Source: JAFAMS01 sp049520515 (GTDB lineage: Bacteria > Vulcanimicrobiota > Vulcanimicrobiia > Vulcanimicrobiales > Vulcanimicrobiaceae). From it: a stretch of 64,000 bases of DNA. The stretch's first letter is position 1; each line of letters starts with the position of its first letter. The stretch spans positions 1 through 64,000 of the forward strand of contig JBEKPS010000004.1 of assembly GCA_049520515.1 (NCBI GenBank), given 5' to 3'. Below the pieces are notes generated by a model that did no database searches, was not told the origin of the DNA, and saw only the letters and a program-made list of their open reading frames with translations. Shown here in pieces: positions 30,570 through 38,420 of the stretch. The position numbers and the translations under genes are program-made.

Positions 30570-31076
30570 ATGCAACGGATCACGCCAGTCGACATTCAGC
30601 ACAAGACCTTCAAGAAATCGCTGCAGGGCTATGACCGTGCAGAAGTCGATCATTTCCTCGATGAGCTGATCGAATCGCTCGAAGACGAGGCGCAGGAAAA
30701 AGCCGCGCTCGAAGCGGAAATCGCGGACCTTCGCGAGCGCATCAGTCATTTCAAGGCGATGGAAGAATCGCTTCAGAACACGCTGATCCTCGCGCAGCGG
30801 ACGGCCGATGAGGTCAAGGCAACCGCCCACAAAGAAGCCGACGTCATCAAAGCGCAAGCCAAGTTGGAAGCGGAAAAGGAGATCGGGTCTTTGGTCGAAC
30901 GCACCGAGGAAGCGAAACGCGAGTGCCAGCGATCTCTCGATAACGCCGAGAAGGCTCGGAGCGAACTGAGGAGTCTATTGATGACCCATCTTTCACTGTT
31001 GGAACGAGTCGCCCCAAGCCCGGTGAAACTGAACGGCGTCGCTGAACTTCCCGAACAACACACGCTCGTCCAATGA
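30570..31076 (+). CDS. divIVA: DivIVA-domain coiled-coil protein
   Basis: A 168-residue protein whose N-terminus (ITPVDIQHKTFKKSLQGYDR) is the DivIVA membrane-binding domain, with an Arg/Phe-containing tip. A long coiled coil (about residues 25-130) and a short tail follow. DivIVA proteins mark curved membrane at poles and septa and recruit partners. It follows sepF by 6 nt and overlaps the GvpL/F-like gene (ATGA), so the three are co-expressed. Confidence 0.93.
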   Translation: MQRITPVDIQHKTFKKSLQGYDRAEVDHFLDELIESLEDEAQEKAALEAEIADLRERISHFKAMEESLQNTLILAQRTADEVKATAHKEADVIKAQAKLEAEKEIGSLVERTEEAKRECQRSLDNAEKARSELRSLLMTHLSLLERVAPSPVKLNGVAELPEQHTLVQ

Positions 31077-31807
31077 GTCGTGCACAGGCGCCGCTCGCAG
31101 CAGTCGATCGCGCCTATCATCTCATCGGGGTTGCCGACGAAGAATTTGCGGGACGCCGCCTACGCGTTGAAGGCGAGCGCATTACGTTCTCGCGCTACGA
31201 GAAGATTTCGCTCTTGCTGCGCACGGTCGAGGCCGATATTTGGACGCCTCAGACGCTCGAGCTGAAGAAGAGCGATTCGACCTGGCTGACGCGCGAGGCG
31301 CGCCTGCACGAAGCGATCGTTACGCGCGCGATGGTGCAGGGCACCGTCGTCCCGGTTCAACCATTCACCGTTTTCGCTGACTCTACATCGCTGGATATGG
31401 CGACTCGTGCGGGCTATACGCGTTTTCGCCGGAGTTTGACGCGGATCGCGGGTAAAGCCGAGTGGGCCGTGCACGTCTATCGCGGGCCGCACCGGTTGCC
31501 GGAGCAGACCCCCTATCTGTTGCGTACGACGATGGCTCGCGCGCACGGCGAAGCCAATCGCAAAATTGTGCGTCCGCACAGCGATCACGTCATGCAAGTA
31601 TGGAAGGCGTGTTCGGCGCTATCCACAGCGGCGCGACGCATCGAAGCGCTGGCCGATCCGCAACAATTGTTCTGCGGCACGTTTCTCGTGACGCAAACGC
31701 GACGCGACGAATTCCGCGAGACGCTCGAGAAGTTGCACCCGCAAGCCAAAGAGCTCGGCCTGACGTACTATCTCGAAGGACCGCGCCCCACATTTAACTT
31801 CATCTAG
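31073..31807 (+). CDS. GvpL/GvpF-family protein without a gas vesicle cluster
   Basis: A 244-residue protein matching the gas-vesicle accessory family GvpL/GvpF. It has a middle segment of the HEAIV/VPVQPFTVF type (compare the family pattern of His-Glu followed by VLPVRFGTVF), KAEWAVHVY, and a C-terminal ELGLTYYLEGPRPTFNF matching the family GPWPPYSF ending. In gas-vesicle producers GvpF/L interacts with GvpA during assembly. No gvpA, gvpN or other gvp gene is in the window. It is coupled to divIVA by an ATGA overlap. A role at the division site or as a scaffold is speculative. Confidence 0.8.
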   Translation: MSRAQAPLAAVDRAYHLIGVADEEFAGRRLRVEGERITFSRYEKISLLLRTVEADIWTPQTLELKKSDSTWLTREARLHEAIVTRAMVQGTVVPVQPFTVFADSTSLDMATRAGYTRFRRSLTRIAGKAEWAVHVYRGPHRLPEQTPYLLRTTMARAHGEANRKIVRPHSDHVMQVWKACSALSTAARRIEALADPQQLFCGTFLVTQTRRDEFRETLEKLHPQAKELGLTYYLEGPRPTFNFI

Positions 31808-31816
31808 CTAGCGGTA

Positions 31817-32896
31817 ATGGTTCCAGTAATTGCCGTGCTGCCGGGCGACGGCATCGGACCCGAGGTCACGCGAGAAGCGGTCGACGTTTTGCGCGCAGTC
31901 CGTCCGGACTGCGAGTACGTGCCGTGCGAAGTCGGCGCGGATCCGCTGCTGGCCGGCAAAGGCGCGCTCCCCGAGGAGACGCTCGCGATGTGCGAGCGAG
32001 CCGCAGCGATCATGTTCGGTGCGGTCGGCGGATTGCAATTCGACGGCAAGCCCCTCGAGGAGCGTCCCGAGTGGGCGCTCTTGCGGCTGCGAAAGCACTT
32101 CGAGCTATACGCGAACGTGCGTCCGGTCCAGGTGTTTCCCGGTCTCGAGGATGCATCGAGCCTTAAGCCCGAGCTCGTGCAAGGGCTCGATCTGATCGTG
32201 CTGCGCGAGCTGACCGGCGGCGTGTATTATGGCGAACATCGTTTCGAGCGTACGCCGAAGCGTCGTGCCTTCGACGAGCTGAAGTACGATGAAGATGAAG
32301 TGCGGCGCATCGCACGCTTCGGATTCGAGCTGGCGCGTGGGCGCCGCAAGAAGCTGACATCGGTCGATAAGCTCAACGTAATCGCAACCTCGCGCTTGTG
32401 GCGCGAAGTCGTCGACGAGGTCGCAAAAGAATTCCCGGACGTGACGCTCGAACACATGCTCGTCGACGCAACGGCGATGCATTTGGTGCGCGAGCCCAAG
32501 CGTTTCGACGTCATCGTCACGGAGAACATGTTCGGTGACATCCTCTCGGACGAAGCCGCGATGCTGACAGGTTCGCTTGGAAATCTCCCGAGCGCGAGCA
32601 TCGGTACGGGCACGACCGAGTTCGGAAAATTCGGGATGTATGAGCCGATCAGCGGAACCGCGCCGGACATTGCCGGCAAAGGTATCGCGAATCCGACCTC
32701 CGCGATTCTTTCAGCCGCGCTGTTGTGCCGCTATTCGCTCGCTGATTCCGAGAGCGCGGTGCGTATCGAACGCGCCGTCGCGCACGTGTTCGCCGATGGA
32801 AATCGAACCGCCGATGTGATCGGCGATTCGAAGCCGCTTAGTACGCGCGAATTCGGGGACGCGGTTCGCGCCTCGCTTGCACCACTACTGCGGTAA
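31817..32896 (+). CDS. leuB: 3-isopropylmalate dehydrogenase
   Basis: NAD-dependent oxidative decarboxylase of leucine synthesis, 359 residues. Marks: LPGDGIGPEV at the N-terminus, LLRLRKHFELYANVRPV with substrate arginines, RELTGGVYYGEHR, DKLNVIATSRLWREVV, and the metal-binding ENMFGDILSDEAAMLTGSLG. Other leu genes are not here. The 3' end overlaps the convergent gene of the sigma-factor pair by 59 bp, so the two transcripts would be antisense to one another at their ends. Confidence 0.97.
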   Translation: MVPVIAVLPGDGIGPEVTREAVDVLRAVRPDCEYVPCEVGADPLLAGKGALPEETLAMCERAAAIMFGAVGGLQFDGKPLEERPEWALLRLRKHFELYANVRPVQVFPGLEDASSLKPELVQGLDLIVLRELTGGVYYGEHRFERTPKRRAFDELKYDEDEVRRIARFGFELARGRRKKLTSVDKLNVIATSRLWREVVDEVAKEFPDVTLEHMLVDATAMHLVREPKRFDVIVTENMFGDILSDEAAMLTGSLGNLPSASIGTGTTEFGKFGMYEPISGTAPDIAGKGIANPTSAILSAALLCRYSLADSESAVRIERAVAHVFADGNRTADVIGDSKPLSTREFGDAVRASLAPLLR

Positions 32897-33188
32897 CTAC
32901 GCCGAGCAGGAGCCAGTACACGGCCGGTGGCGTAACGATTGCCATGATGCCCGCTTCGACGTGTTGCGTTGCAACCCGAAATACGTCGGACGGAGCGCGG
33001 CTGATCGCTAAAATCAACCAGGTGCAGACCGCGAATGCGATGCCGACGACCCACAACTCCCAGGCTCGAAAGGCGGGCTCTGGACGCTGTGCGATAGCCG
33101 CGACGATGCGCGAATGCAAATCGGGCGGCGCGTCCTCAAGCGAAAGGGCGTTCAGTGCGCGTTCGAGTGCTTCGTCGTCGTAATTCAT
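32838..33188 (-). CDS. Two-TM protein paired with the ECF sigma factor (possible anti-sigma)
   Basis: A 117-residue protein whose ATG overlaps the sigma-factor stop (ATGA). A short soluble N-terminal part (ALERALNALSLEDAPPDLHS) is followed by two TM segments (about 45-65 and 85-105) and a basic tail. The position and layout fit a membrane anti-sigma factor, but the zinc-binding HxxxCxxC of the ZAS class is absent. An alternative is an unrelated membrane accessory protein. The gene overlaps the end of leuB by 59 bp. Confidence 0.65.
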   Translation of the reverse strand: MNYDDEALERALNALSLEDAPPDLHSRIVAAIAQRPEPAFRAWELWVVGIAFAVCTWLILAISRAPSDVFRVATQHVEAGIMAIVTPPAVYWLLLGVVTAVVVQARREPRPRIRAY

Positions 33189-33799
33189 ACTGCGGCCATC
33201 CTTCTCTGTATCCATCCAAAACGTGATTTGATTGCGACAGGTTCATCGTCTTCGTCTTGCTCGCCCGAGAGACGCCGGCGTAAGAGATCCTTTGCCCGGA
33301 ATAAGTGCGTTTTCACGGTTCCCATCGGCACTCCTAATATCGTCGCAATCTCGTCGTATTGCTTTCCTTGCAGGTGGTAAAGCGTGATCACGGCACGGTA
33401 TTTGTCCGGCAGCCGATCGATTGCGCTGCGCAAGGCACGCGCTTCATCTTCACGTTCGGCTTCTTCGGCCGGTCCGGGTCCTGGGTCGGCGCGCTCCGGA
33501 AGTTCAGTGTCCGAATAGCGGCGACGCTTGGCAAGCCGATCGCAGCTCGCGTTATACGCGATTGCGAGAATCCACGTCGAGAACTTCGCGCCCGTCTTGA
33601 AGGTGCGCAGCGACCGGTACGCCTTGAAGAACGCTTCTTGCGTTGCGTCCTTGGCGTCCTCAACGTTGCGCAACATGCGGAGCGCGAGGTTATAGACGGC
33701 GCGCTCGTAGCGGCTAATGAGGATTTCAAAATCCGCACCGCTGCCGGCGAGCGTCCCAGTGACGAGATCCTGATCCGAGGGTACGGAGATGGCCGCCAT
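33185..33799 (-). CDS. ECF-type RNA polymerase sigma factor
   Basis: A 204-residue sigma factor. Region 2 is seen in FEILISRYERAVYNLALRML, NVEDAKDATQEAFFKAYRSL and FSTWILAIAYNASCDRL. Region 4 is seen in LPDKYRAVITLYHLQGKQYD and IATILGVPMGTVKTHLFRAK. It has the SigW/RpoE-like arrangement, but no subgroup can be assigned. The start at 33799 is the first ATG that gives a normal length; the frame continues far upstream only as a shadow. The gene is coupled to a two-TM partner downstream. An imperfect palindrome lies 30-70 bp upstream. Confidence 0.9.
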   Translation of the reverse strand: MAAISVPSDQDLVTGTLAGSGADFEILISRYERAVYNLALRMLRNVEDAKDATQEAFFKAYRSLRTFKTGAKFSTWILAIAYNASCDRLAKRRRYSDTELPERADPGPGPAEEAEREDEARALRSAIDRLPDKYRAVITLYHLQGKQYDEIATILGVPMGTVKTHLFRAKDLLRRRLSGEQDEDDEPVAIKSRFGWIQRRMAAV

Positions 33800-33828
33800 G
33801 CACAAAAACCTACGAAGGAAGGCGCCGG

Positions 33829-33871
33829 AATGTTTCGAGCTTCCGGCCCGGGGGCCCGCCGGTGAAACATT
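33829..33871. promoter_or_regulatory. Large imperfect palindrome between the ECF sigma gene and the DUF6249-like gene
   Basis: Outer arms AATGTTTC (33829-33836) and GAAACATT (33864-33871) flank an inner CCGGC/GCCGG pair around a GC-rich core. It lies in the 102-bp divergent intergenic region. It could be a shared operator or autoregulatory site; its ability to form a hairpin in RNA is similar on both strands. No T-tract. Confidence 0.45.
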
Positions 33872-33901
33872 TCCCCCTGGTCCCCGCGTAGATGGGGCAG
33901 C

Positions 33902-34474
33902 ATGGACGACAATGTTGTAGCGGCTCTCGCAGTCGTATGTATCTTCGGCCTCCCAGTGGCCGGCTGGATCGTCACCCGGATGCTCAGGCACATGGAGCGC
34001 ATGGAGATGATCAAGCGTGGGATCGCCCCTACGGACGACTCCGCCCACAAGCTTTGGGAGCAAGCCTTTACGGCACGCCAGGCGGCACCGCCGCCCTCGG
34101 CCGGCATGTACGTGAACCATCCAAGCACCTGGAATCAGGGCGCCCAGAATTGCCTCCGCAAGGGCATCGTCACGACGGCCGTCGGCGTGGCGCTCTTGAT
34201 CGGGCTCTCGTTCATCGGCATGCACGGTGACGGCACGTTCACGATGGGTCCCTGGCTGCTCGGCGGCCTGATCCCGATGTTCGTTGGCCTCGCACAAATC
34301 GCGAATGCGGTTCTGGCCGGTGCGCAGTTTCCGCGCTCGGGCGTAACGATTGGCCCGATCCCGCCGCCGCCTCCCGGCTCAAATATGCCGCCGCCGCCCG
34401 CGTCCGGTCCCTACACGTATCGCCCCGGCGCGACCGAAGAATTGCCGCGCACGAAACCCCCGCGCACGCAATAG
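33902..34474 (+). CDS. DUF6249-like membrane protein
   Basis: A 190-residue protein. A TM segment at the N-terminus (residues 4-25) is followed by a basic region (RMLRHMERMEMIKRG) that matches the DUF6249 pattern of proteins found near sigma factors. A soluble linker, two more TM segments (about 85-105 and 112-132) and a proline-rich tail (IPPPPPGSNMPPPPASG) complete it. It diverges from the ECF sigma gene across a shared palindrome, which suggests it is part of that regulon. The function is unknown. Confidence 0.7.
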   Translation: MDDNVVAALAVVCIFGLPVAGWIVTRMLRHMERMEMIKRGIAPTDDSAHKLWEQAFTARQAAPPPSAGMYVNHPSTWNQGAQNCLRKGIVTTAVGVALLIGLSFIGMHGDGTFTMGPWLLGGLIPMFVGLAQIANAVLAGAQFPRSGVTIGPIPPPPPGSNMPPPPASGPYTYRPGATEELPRTKPPRTQ

Positions 34475-34517
34475 CGAAGTCGAGGGACAGCGGGAATTTT
34501 TCTGCTAGGGTTCCCTT

Positions 34518-35252
34518 GTGAGTGAGACTGAACGCTTTACGACCTTAGCGGGCGTGTACAACGCTGGACGCCCGGGCTACCCGCCGGAAATCGCGGGGAT
34601 CATCTTCGAGGGACTCGGCGACCCGAATAGGCTCGTCGTTGCCGACTTGGGCGCCGGGACGGGCACGTCCTCAATGCTGCTCGCGGCGCAGGGCGCGCAA
34701 ATCCGCGCAGTCGAGCCGAATGCGGCGATGCGGGCAAAAGCCGAGACGGATCCGCACGTGACGTGGATCGACGGTTCGGCTGAAAAGACGACGCTTGCGG
34801 ATGCGAGTGTCGATGTCGCCGCGGCGTTTCAGGCCTTTCACTGGTTCGATCCCAAAGTGACGTATCCGGAGATTCTTCGCATCTTGAAGCCGAATGGACG
34901 CGCCGTGCTCGTTTACTATGAACGCGACGAAACGGATCCGTTCACGCGCGCCTACGGCGACCTCGTGCGCAAATTCGCAACCGACGATACCGAGCAGCGG
35001 CGCGCGCGGACGCGCGAAGCCTTCGCGCTCTTCGATGCGTGGCGCAGCGTGCGCCAACGCTCAGTACCAAGCGCCCAAGTTTTCGATAATGCCGGTATTT
35101 ACGATCGCGTCAAGAGCAGCTCGTATCTCCCGCACAGCGGCCCCGAAAGCGAGCGCTTGAATAAGGAAGTCGAAGCGCTGTTCAACGAGTACGCGCGCGA
35201 CGGCAAAGTTACGATGGCGTTGCAGTATCTGGTTACGATCGGAGATCTCTAG
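34518..35252 (+). CDS. Class I SAM-dependent methyltransferase
   Basis: A 244-residue methyltransferase. SAM-binding motif I is VVADLGAGTGTSSMLL (near residues 41-56); the acidic end of strand 2 is VEPNAAM; the post-motif is DVAAAFQAFHWFDP. It resembles the UbiE/YcgJ-like type that starts with an F-x-x-xA-x-x-Y-x-x-xRP-x-YP segment. The substrate is unknown. The start is GTG at 34518. It shares one base with the HAD hydrolase gene (TAGTG), so the two are coupled. Confidence 0.9.
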   Translation: MSETERFTTLAGVYNAGRPGYPPEIAGIIFEGLGDPNRLVVADLGAGTGTSSMLLAAQGAQIRAVEPNAAMRAKAETDPHVTWIDGSAEKTTLADASVDVAAAFQAFHWFDPKVTYPEILRILKPNGRAVLVYYERDETDPFTRAYGDLVRKFATDDTEQRRARTREAFALFDAWRSVRQRSVPSAQVFDNAGIYDRVKSSSYLPHSGPESERLNKEVEALFNEYARDGKVTMALQYLVTIGDL

Positions 35253-35959
35253 TGGACGGCGTCAAAACTCTCATGTTCGACTTTTATGGAACGGTCGTCG
35301 ACATGCAGTGGGGTTTGACCCTAGCAATCACGCCTTACTTGAAAGAGAAGAAGTACGAAGGACGGCCGGACCAATTGGTGACGTGGTGGCGTCGCACGCA
35401 TTTCGAGAACTCGATGATCGACGCGCTGCTGCACAAAGAGCACACGCCGTACCGCGAGATCGGTTTTCGCGCCGTCGATTACACGCTCGAACGTGCCGGC
35501 GTCGCGCACACGGATCAGGAAGTGCGCGATCTCGTCGATGCGATCACGCGCCTGCGACCTTTTCCGGACGTGGCGGCAGCACTCGATCGCCTGCGCACGA
35601 AATACAAGCTCGTCATCTTATCCAACGGCGACCCCGACATGCTCGAAAGCGGCGTGGCGTACGCCGGCATCCCGTTCGATCGCGTTATTTCCGTTGCGGA
35701 AGCGGGCTCGTTCAAGCCGGACGTCGTGACCTACAAGAAAGCCGCGGAACTGATCGGCGCGAAGCCAGAAGAAGTACTCTTTGTCGCGAATCACGCCTTC
35801 GACTGCGTCGGCGCAAAAGCGTTCGGCATGAAGAGCGCCTTCATCGACCGGCGTAAGCGGCCGTTCGGAAAGACGCCGTATCAGCCGGACGTCATCGTTT
35901 GCGACTTTGCCGAGCTCGCACAGTTTTGCTCTAGCAACGAGCGCGTAATCTCGGCGTAA
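35252..35959 (+). CDS. HAD-superfamily hydrolase, haloacid dehalogenase type II-like
   Basis: A 235-residue HAD enzyme. Motif I MFDFYGTVVD has the nucleophile Asp near residue 9. Motif II is VILSNGD, the conserved Lys lies in GSFKPD, and the last segment reads LFVANHAFDCVGAKAFG, close to type-II haloacid dehalogenases (which usually have VSSHxxD there). It may be a dehalogenase or a phosphatase. The start is GTG at 35252, overlapping the methyltransferase stop by one base. Confidence 0.9.
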   Translation: MDGVKTLMFDFYGTVVDMQWGLTLAITPYLKEKKYEGRPDQLVTWWRRTHFENSMIDALLHKEHTPYREIGFRAVDYTLERAGVAHTDQEVRDLVDAITRLRPFPDVAAALDRLRTKYKLVILSNGDPDMLESGVAYAGIPFDRVISVAEAGSFKPDVVTYKKAAELIGAKPEEVLFVANHAFDCVGAKAFGMKSAFIDRRKRPFGKTPYQPDVIVCDFAELAQFCSSNERVISA

Positions 35960-35983
35960 CTCGAGGCGGCGATACTGCGCCGC

Positions 35984-36535
35984 ATGGATGGAATCGGATG
36001 GACCGCGAGCGCGATGCGAACCGCGCGCGCTCGGCTCGAGATCGCGGCTCAGAATCTCGCGAACGCATCGACCGACGGTTTCCGCAAGTCGATTGTCAAC
36101 GTTTCCCTCAATGCGCGCGGGCTTGCGGTGCGGCGCACGTCGTCGACCGAGCAAGGCGCCCTGCGCCACACAGGCCGGCCGCTTGATCTCGCGATCGTGG
36201 GCCAAGGTTCGTTCGTTGTCGGCGGCAAGCCGACGCGCAACGGTGCGTTCGTGCGCGACACGCACGGTTTTCTCGCGGATGATCGGGGCGCGCGGGTTCA
36301 AGGCGCGCACGGCTTCGTGCGCGTGGCGCCCGACGGGACGTTGCTCGATCGCATTCCGCTCCCGTACCGCGCGCAGATCGTTAGCGGTGCTCTCGAAAGT
36401 CCGAACGTCAACGCCGTCGGCGAGATGGTCGACGTGCTCGATGCGCAGCGTGCGTTCGAGACCTCGCAAAAAGCACTAGGCGCAATCGATGAAACACGTG
36501 CCAAAGCCGTTAACGAGCTGGCGAGGCTGCGATGA
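35984..36535 (+). CDS. Flagellar basal-body rod protein, FlgF/FlgG type (short)
   Basis: A 183-residue rod protein. The N-terminal rod motif is AQNLANASTDGFRKS. A middle segment LDLAIVGQGSFVV is typical of FlgF/FlgG. The C-terminal rod helix contains EMVDVLDAQRAFETSQKAL. It is shorter than FlgG (about 260), so the central D1 domain is reduced. It overlaps the next rod gene by ATGA and begins a five-gene flagellar unit. FlgF is the more likely identity by order, but the two families are hard to separate here. Confidence 0.85.
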   Translation: MDGIGWTASAMRTARARLEIAAQNLANASTDGFRKSIVNVSLNARGLAVRRTSSTEQGALRHTGRPLDLAIVGQGSFVVGGKPTRNGAFVRDTHGFLADDRGARVQGAHGFVRVAPDGTLLDRIPLPYRAQIVSGALESPNVNAVGEMVDVLDAQRAFETSQKALGAIDETRAKAVNELARLR

Positions 36536-37260
36536 ATCGCGCACTCGTCGTCGCGGCGTCCGGTATGGCCGCGCAACAAATCCATCTCGATGTCGTCGCG
36601 GATAATCTCGCGAACGCAGACGTCGCCGGCTTCAAACAAGCTGCTGCGGCCTTCGCCGACGTGCGCGTGCCCGGGGGCGTCGGACTTGGTGTCGTGCCGG
36701 CGGGGACACATCCCGTTTTCCAGCAGGGAAAACTCGAGAAAAGCGGCGGTCCGTTCGATGTCGCGATCGACGGCACCGGATTCTTCATCGTTACGAATGG
36801 CAGCCGCACTGCATATACGCGTAATGGCGAGTTTCATCGCGCGCCGAGCGGCGCGCTCGAAACAAGCGACGGTTGGCGCGTTCCCGGCGTCCGAATTCCA
36901 ACCGACGCGACAAGCGTCTCCGTCGAGCCCGACGGACGCGTGCACTGCGAACGTGCCGGCAGCAAGAAATCGGATTGCGGACGGATCGTGCTCAGCATGT
37001 TTGCCGCGCCTGAAGCACTCGAGCCGATCGGTAGTGCGCGCTTCGCTGCGACGCAGCGCTCGGGTTCGCCGGTGCGTCTACTTCCCGGCGCCGAGCACGG
37101 ACCGAAGATCGCGTTCGGCGTGCTCGAGCGATCGAACGTCTCGATCATCGGCTCGATGATGGAAATTCTCGCCGCGCAACGCGCGTATGAAGCTAACGCC
37201 AAAGGAGTTCAGGCTGCCGATGAAATGCAGCGCATCGCAAACAATCTGCACCGTACCTGA
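36532..37260 (+). CDS. flgG: Flagellar distal rod protein FlgG-like
   Basis: A 242-residue rod protein with the N-terminal NLANADVAGFKQ motif, PFDVAIDGTGFFIV and TRNGEFHRAPSGALETSDGW in the middle, and the C-terminal SNVSIIGSMMEILAAQRAYE helix. All of these are FlgG features. It starts within the stop of the preceding rod gene. The hook and export genes are outside this window, so this is one fragment of a dispersed flagellar system. Confidence 0.88.
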   Translation: MNRALVVAASGMAAQQIHLDVVADNLANADVAGFKQAAAAFADVRVPGGVGLGVVPAGTHPVFQQGKLEKSGGPFDVAIDGTGFFIVTNGSRTAYTRNGEFHRAPSGALETSDGWRVPGVRIPTDATSVSVEPDGRVHCERAGSKKSDCGRIVLSMFAAPEALEPIGSARFAATQRSGSPVRLLPGAEHGPKIAFGVLERSNVSIIGSMMEILAAQRAYEANAKGVQAADEMQRIANNLHRT

Positions 37261-37402
37261 GGTGCCGGTCCGGGCGGCGAGCGTCTTTGCGGCGGTGCTG
37301 TTCACGCAAGTGCTCGAGCCGCTCACCAAATCGCTGGGGCCGCTCGGAGAGATCGCGCTTGGCAGCGTCGCGCAGCAGCTCTTCATACCAAAGCCGCGAT
37401 GA
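37220..37402 (+). CDS. Short FlgJ-like rod-binding protein (candidate)
   Basis: A 60-residue frame between flgG and the sigma gene. It ends in an ATGA overlap with the sigma factor, which supports it being real. The core VFAAVLFTQVLEPLTKSLGP, then GEIALGSVAQQLF, resembles the helical rod-binding segment of FlgJ, but much shortened. The ATG at 37220 follows AAAGGAG by 12 nt and overlaps flgG by 41 nt; a GTG at 37262 is an alternative. Identity as FlgJ is tentative. Confidence 0.5.
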   Translation: MKCSASQTICTVPEVPVRAASVFAAVLFTQVLEPLTKSLGPLGEIALGSVAQQLFIPKPR

Positions 37403-38070
37403 ATGCGGACGAGCGCGAGCGGCACGTGCGTAAGCTCTTCCCGGTTGTGTTCAAGATCGCGCACCGCGTTGCACGCATCTGTCGCGTCCCGGATGAAGAT
37501 GATCTCGTCGGCGACGGTTCGCTCGGACTCGTCCGCGCCCTGGATACCTACGACCCCAGGCGTGGCGTGACGCTCGATCGTTATGCGCGACACGTCATCC
37601 TCGGCGCGATGCTCAACGGCTTACGCCGTAAGGACCCGATTTCGGAACGCGCGCGCCGGCGCGTGCGCGAAGGCGATCGTCTGCAAGCCGCGAGCGAAGC
37701 ACGCGGCGTACCGCTCTCACCGCAAGAGTTGGAAGAAGCCCTGCCCGGGATATCGCGCGCACGCGCGCAGGTTGAACGCGGATTGCCGCTCTCGCTCGAT
37801 GCGCCGCTCCCCGCCGGGATGCGCATGCGCATCGATTGGAGCAGCGACCCAGCGCAGCTCTACGAACGGACCGCGCGCCGGCAACTCGTGCACGCTGCGC
37901 TCGAACGCCTCTCGTCCCGTCAGCGCGAGATCGTCGTGCAGCATTATTTTGCTGAGATGCCGCTGCGCACGATTTCCGAATCAATGGCCATTACGCCGCA
38001 ACGCGTATCGCAACTGCACTGTGCTGCGCTGCATCGCATGCGCGCCGCCGTCATAGGAGAAGTCCAATGA
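37399..38070 (+). CDS. Sigma-28-like RNA polymerase sigma factor (FliA/WhiG group)
   Basis: A 223-residue sigma factor. Region 2 is seen in DEDDLVGDGSLGLVRALDTY and RYARHVILGAMLNGLRRKDP. Region 3 is ISERARRRVREGDRL. Region 4 is LERLSSRQREIVVQHYFAEM, then ISESMAITPQRVSQLHCAAL. This is the FliA/WhiG layout, with region 3 but no region 1. Its place in the flagellar unit supports a motility role. It is coupled at both ends by ATGA overlaps. The protein encoded next may be its anti-sigma factor. Confidence 0.88.
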   Translation: MNADERERHVRKLFPVVFKIAHRVARICRVPDEDDLVGDGSLGLVRALDTYDPRRGVTLDRYARHVILGAMLNGLRRKDPISERARRRVREGDRLQAASEARGVPLSPQELEEALPGISRARAQVERGLPLSLDAPLPAGMRMRIDWSSDPAQLYERTARRQLVHAALERLSSRQREIVVQHYFAEMPLRTISESMAITPQRVSQLHCAALHRMRAAVIGEVQ

Positions 38071-38363
38071 ACGATATCGCAAGCGTCTCGAATGCATCCG
38101 TCGGCGGCAGCGGTCAAGCTGATGCTGCGCGGCCGCTCGCGTTCGCGGATCTCGCGAGCGAAAAGCAAGATCGCCTGCCGCGCGATTATCCGCGTCAGCC
38201 GGGCGATACGATTTCGCTCAGCACGCAGGCCGGCAAGAGCCAGTCGGGCGCGAGCCTGCCGCCGGAGCAGCCCATGAGCTTTTGGGATCACGACACAAAG
38301 AGCGCACCAGTAGGCGACCGGAACATCGGGCTCGATGCGAGCGGGAGCTACAAGCTCGACTAA
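38067..38363 (+). CDS. Small polar protein after the sigma-28-like gene (possible FlgM analogue)
   Basis: A 98-residue low-complexity protein, Ser/Gly/Asp-rich and probably disordered, ending in LDASGSYKLD. It overlaps the sigma gene stop by ATGA. Position, size and disorder match the anti-sigma factor FlgM, and DTISLSTQAGK recalls the LSxxA segment before the FlgM helices. However, the C-terminal sigma-binding helices cannot be seen. I therefore do not assign FlgM. No membrane or signal segment is present. Confidence 0.6.
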   Translation: MNDIASVSNASVGGSGQADAARPLAFADLASEKQDRLPRDYPRQPGDTISLSTQAGKSQSGASLPPEQPMSFWDHDTKSAPVGDRNIGLDASGSYKLD

Positions 38364-38420
38364 AAGCGCCTCCATTTCGGCGGGTATGGGGAGACGTCTG
38401 ACGAATGCCGTCGGCCTAAA

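Noticed and set aside
31073..31807. Gas vesicle gene cluster.
   Set aside because: Only one GvpL/F-like gene is present; no GvpA, GvpN, GvpK or GvpG-like protein is encoded nearby.
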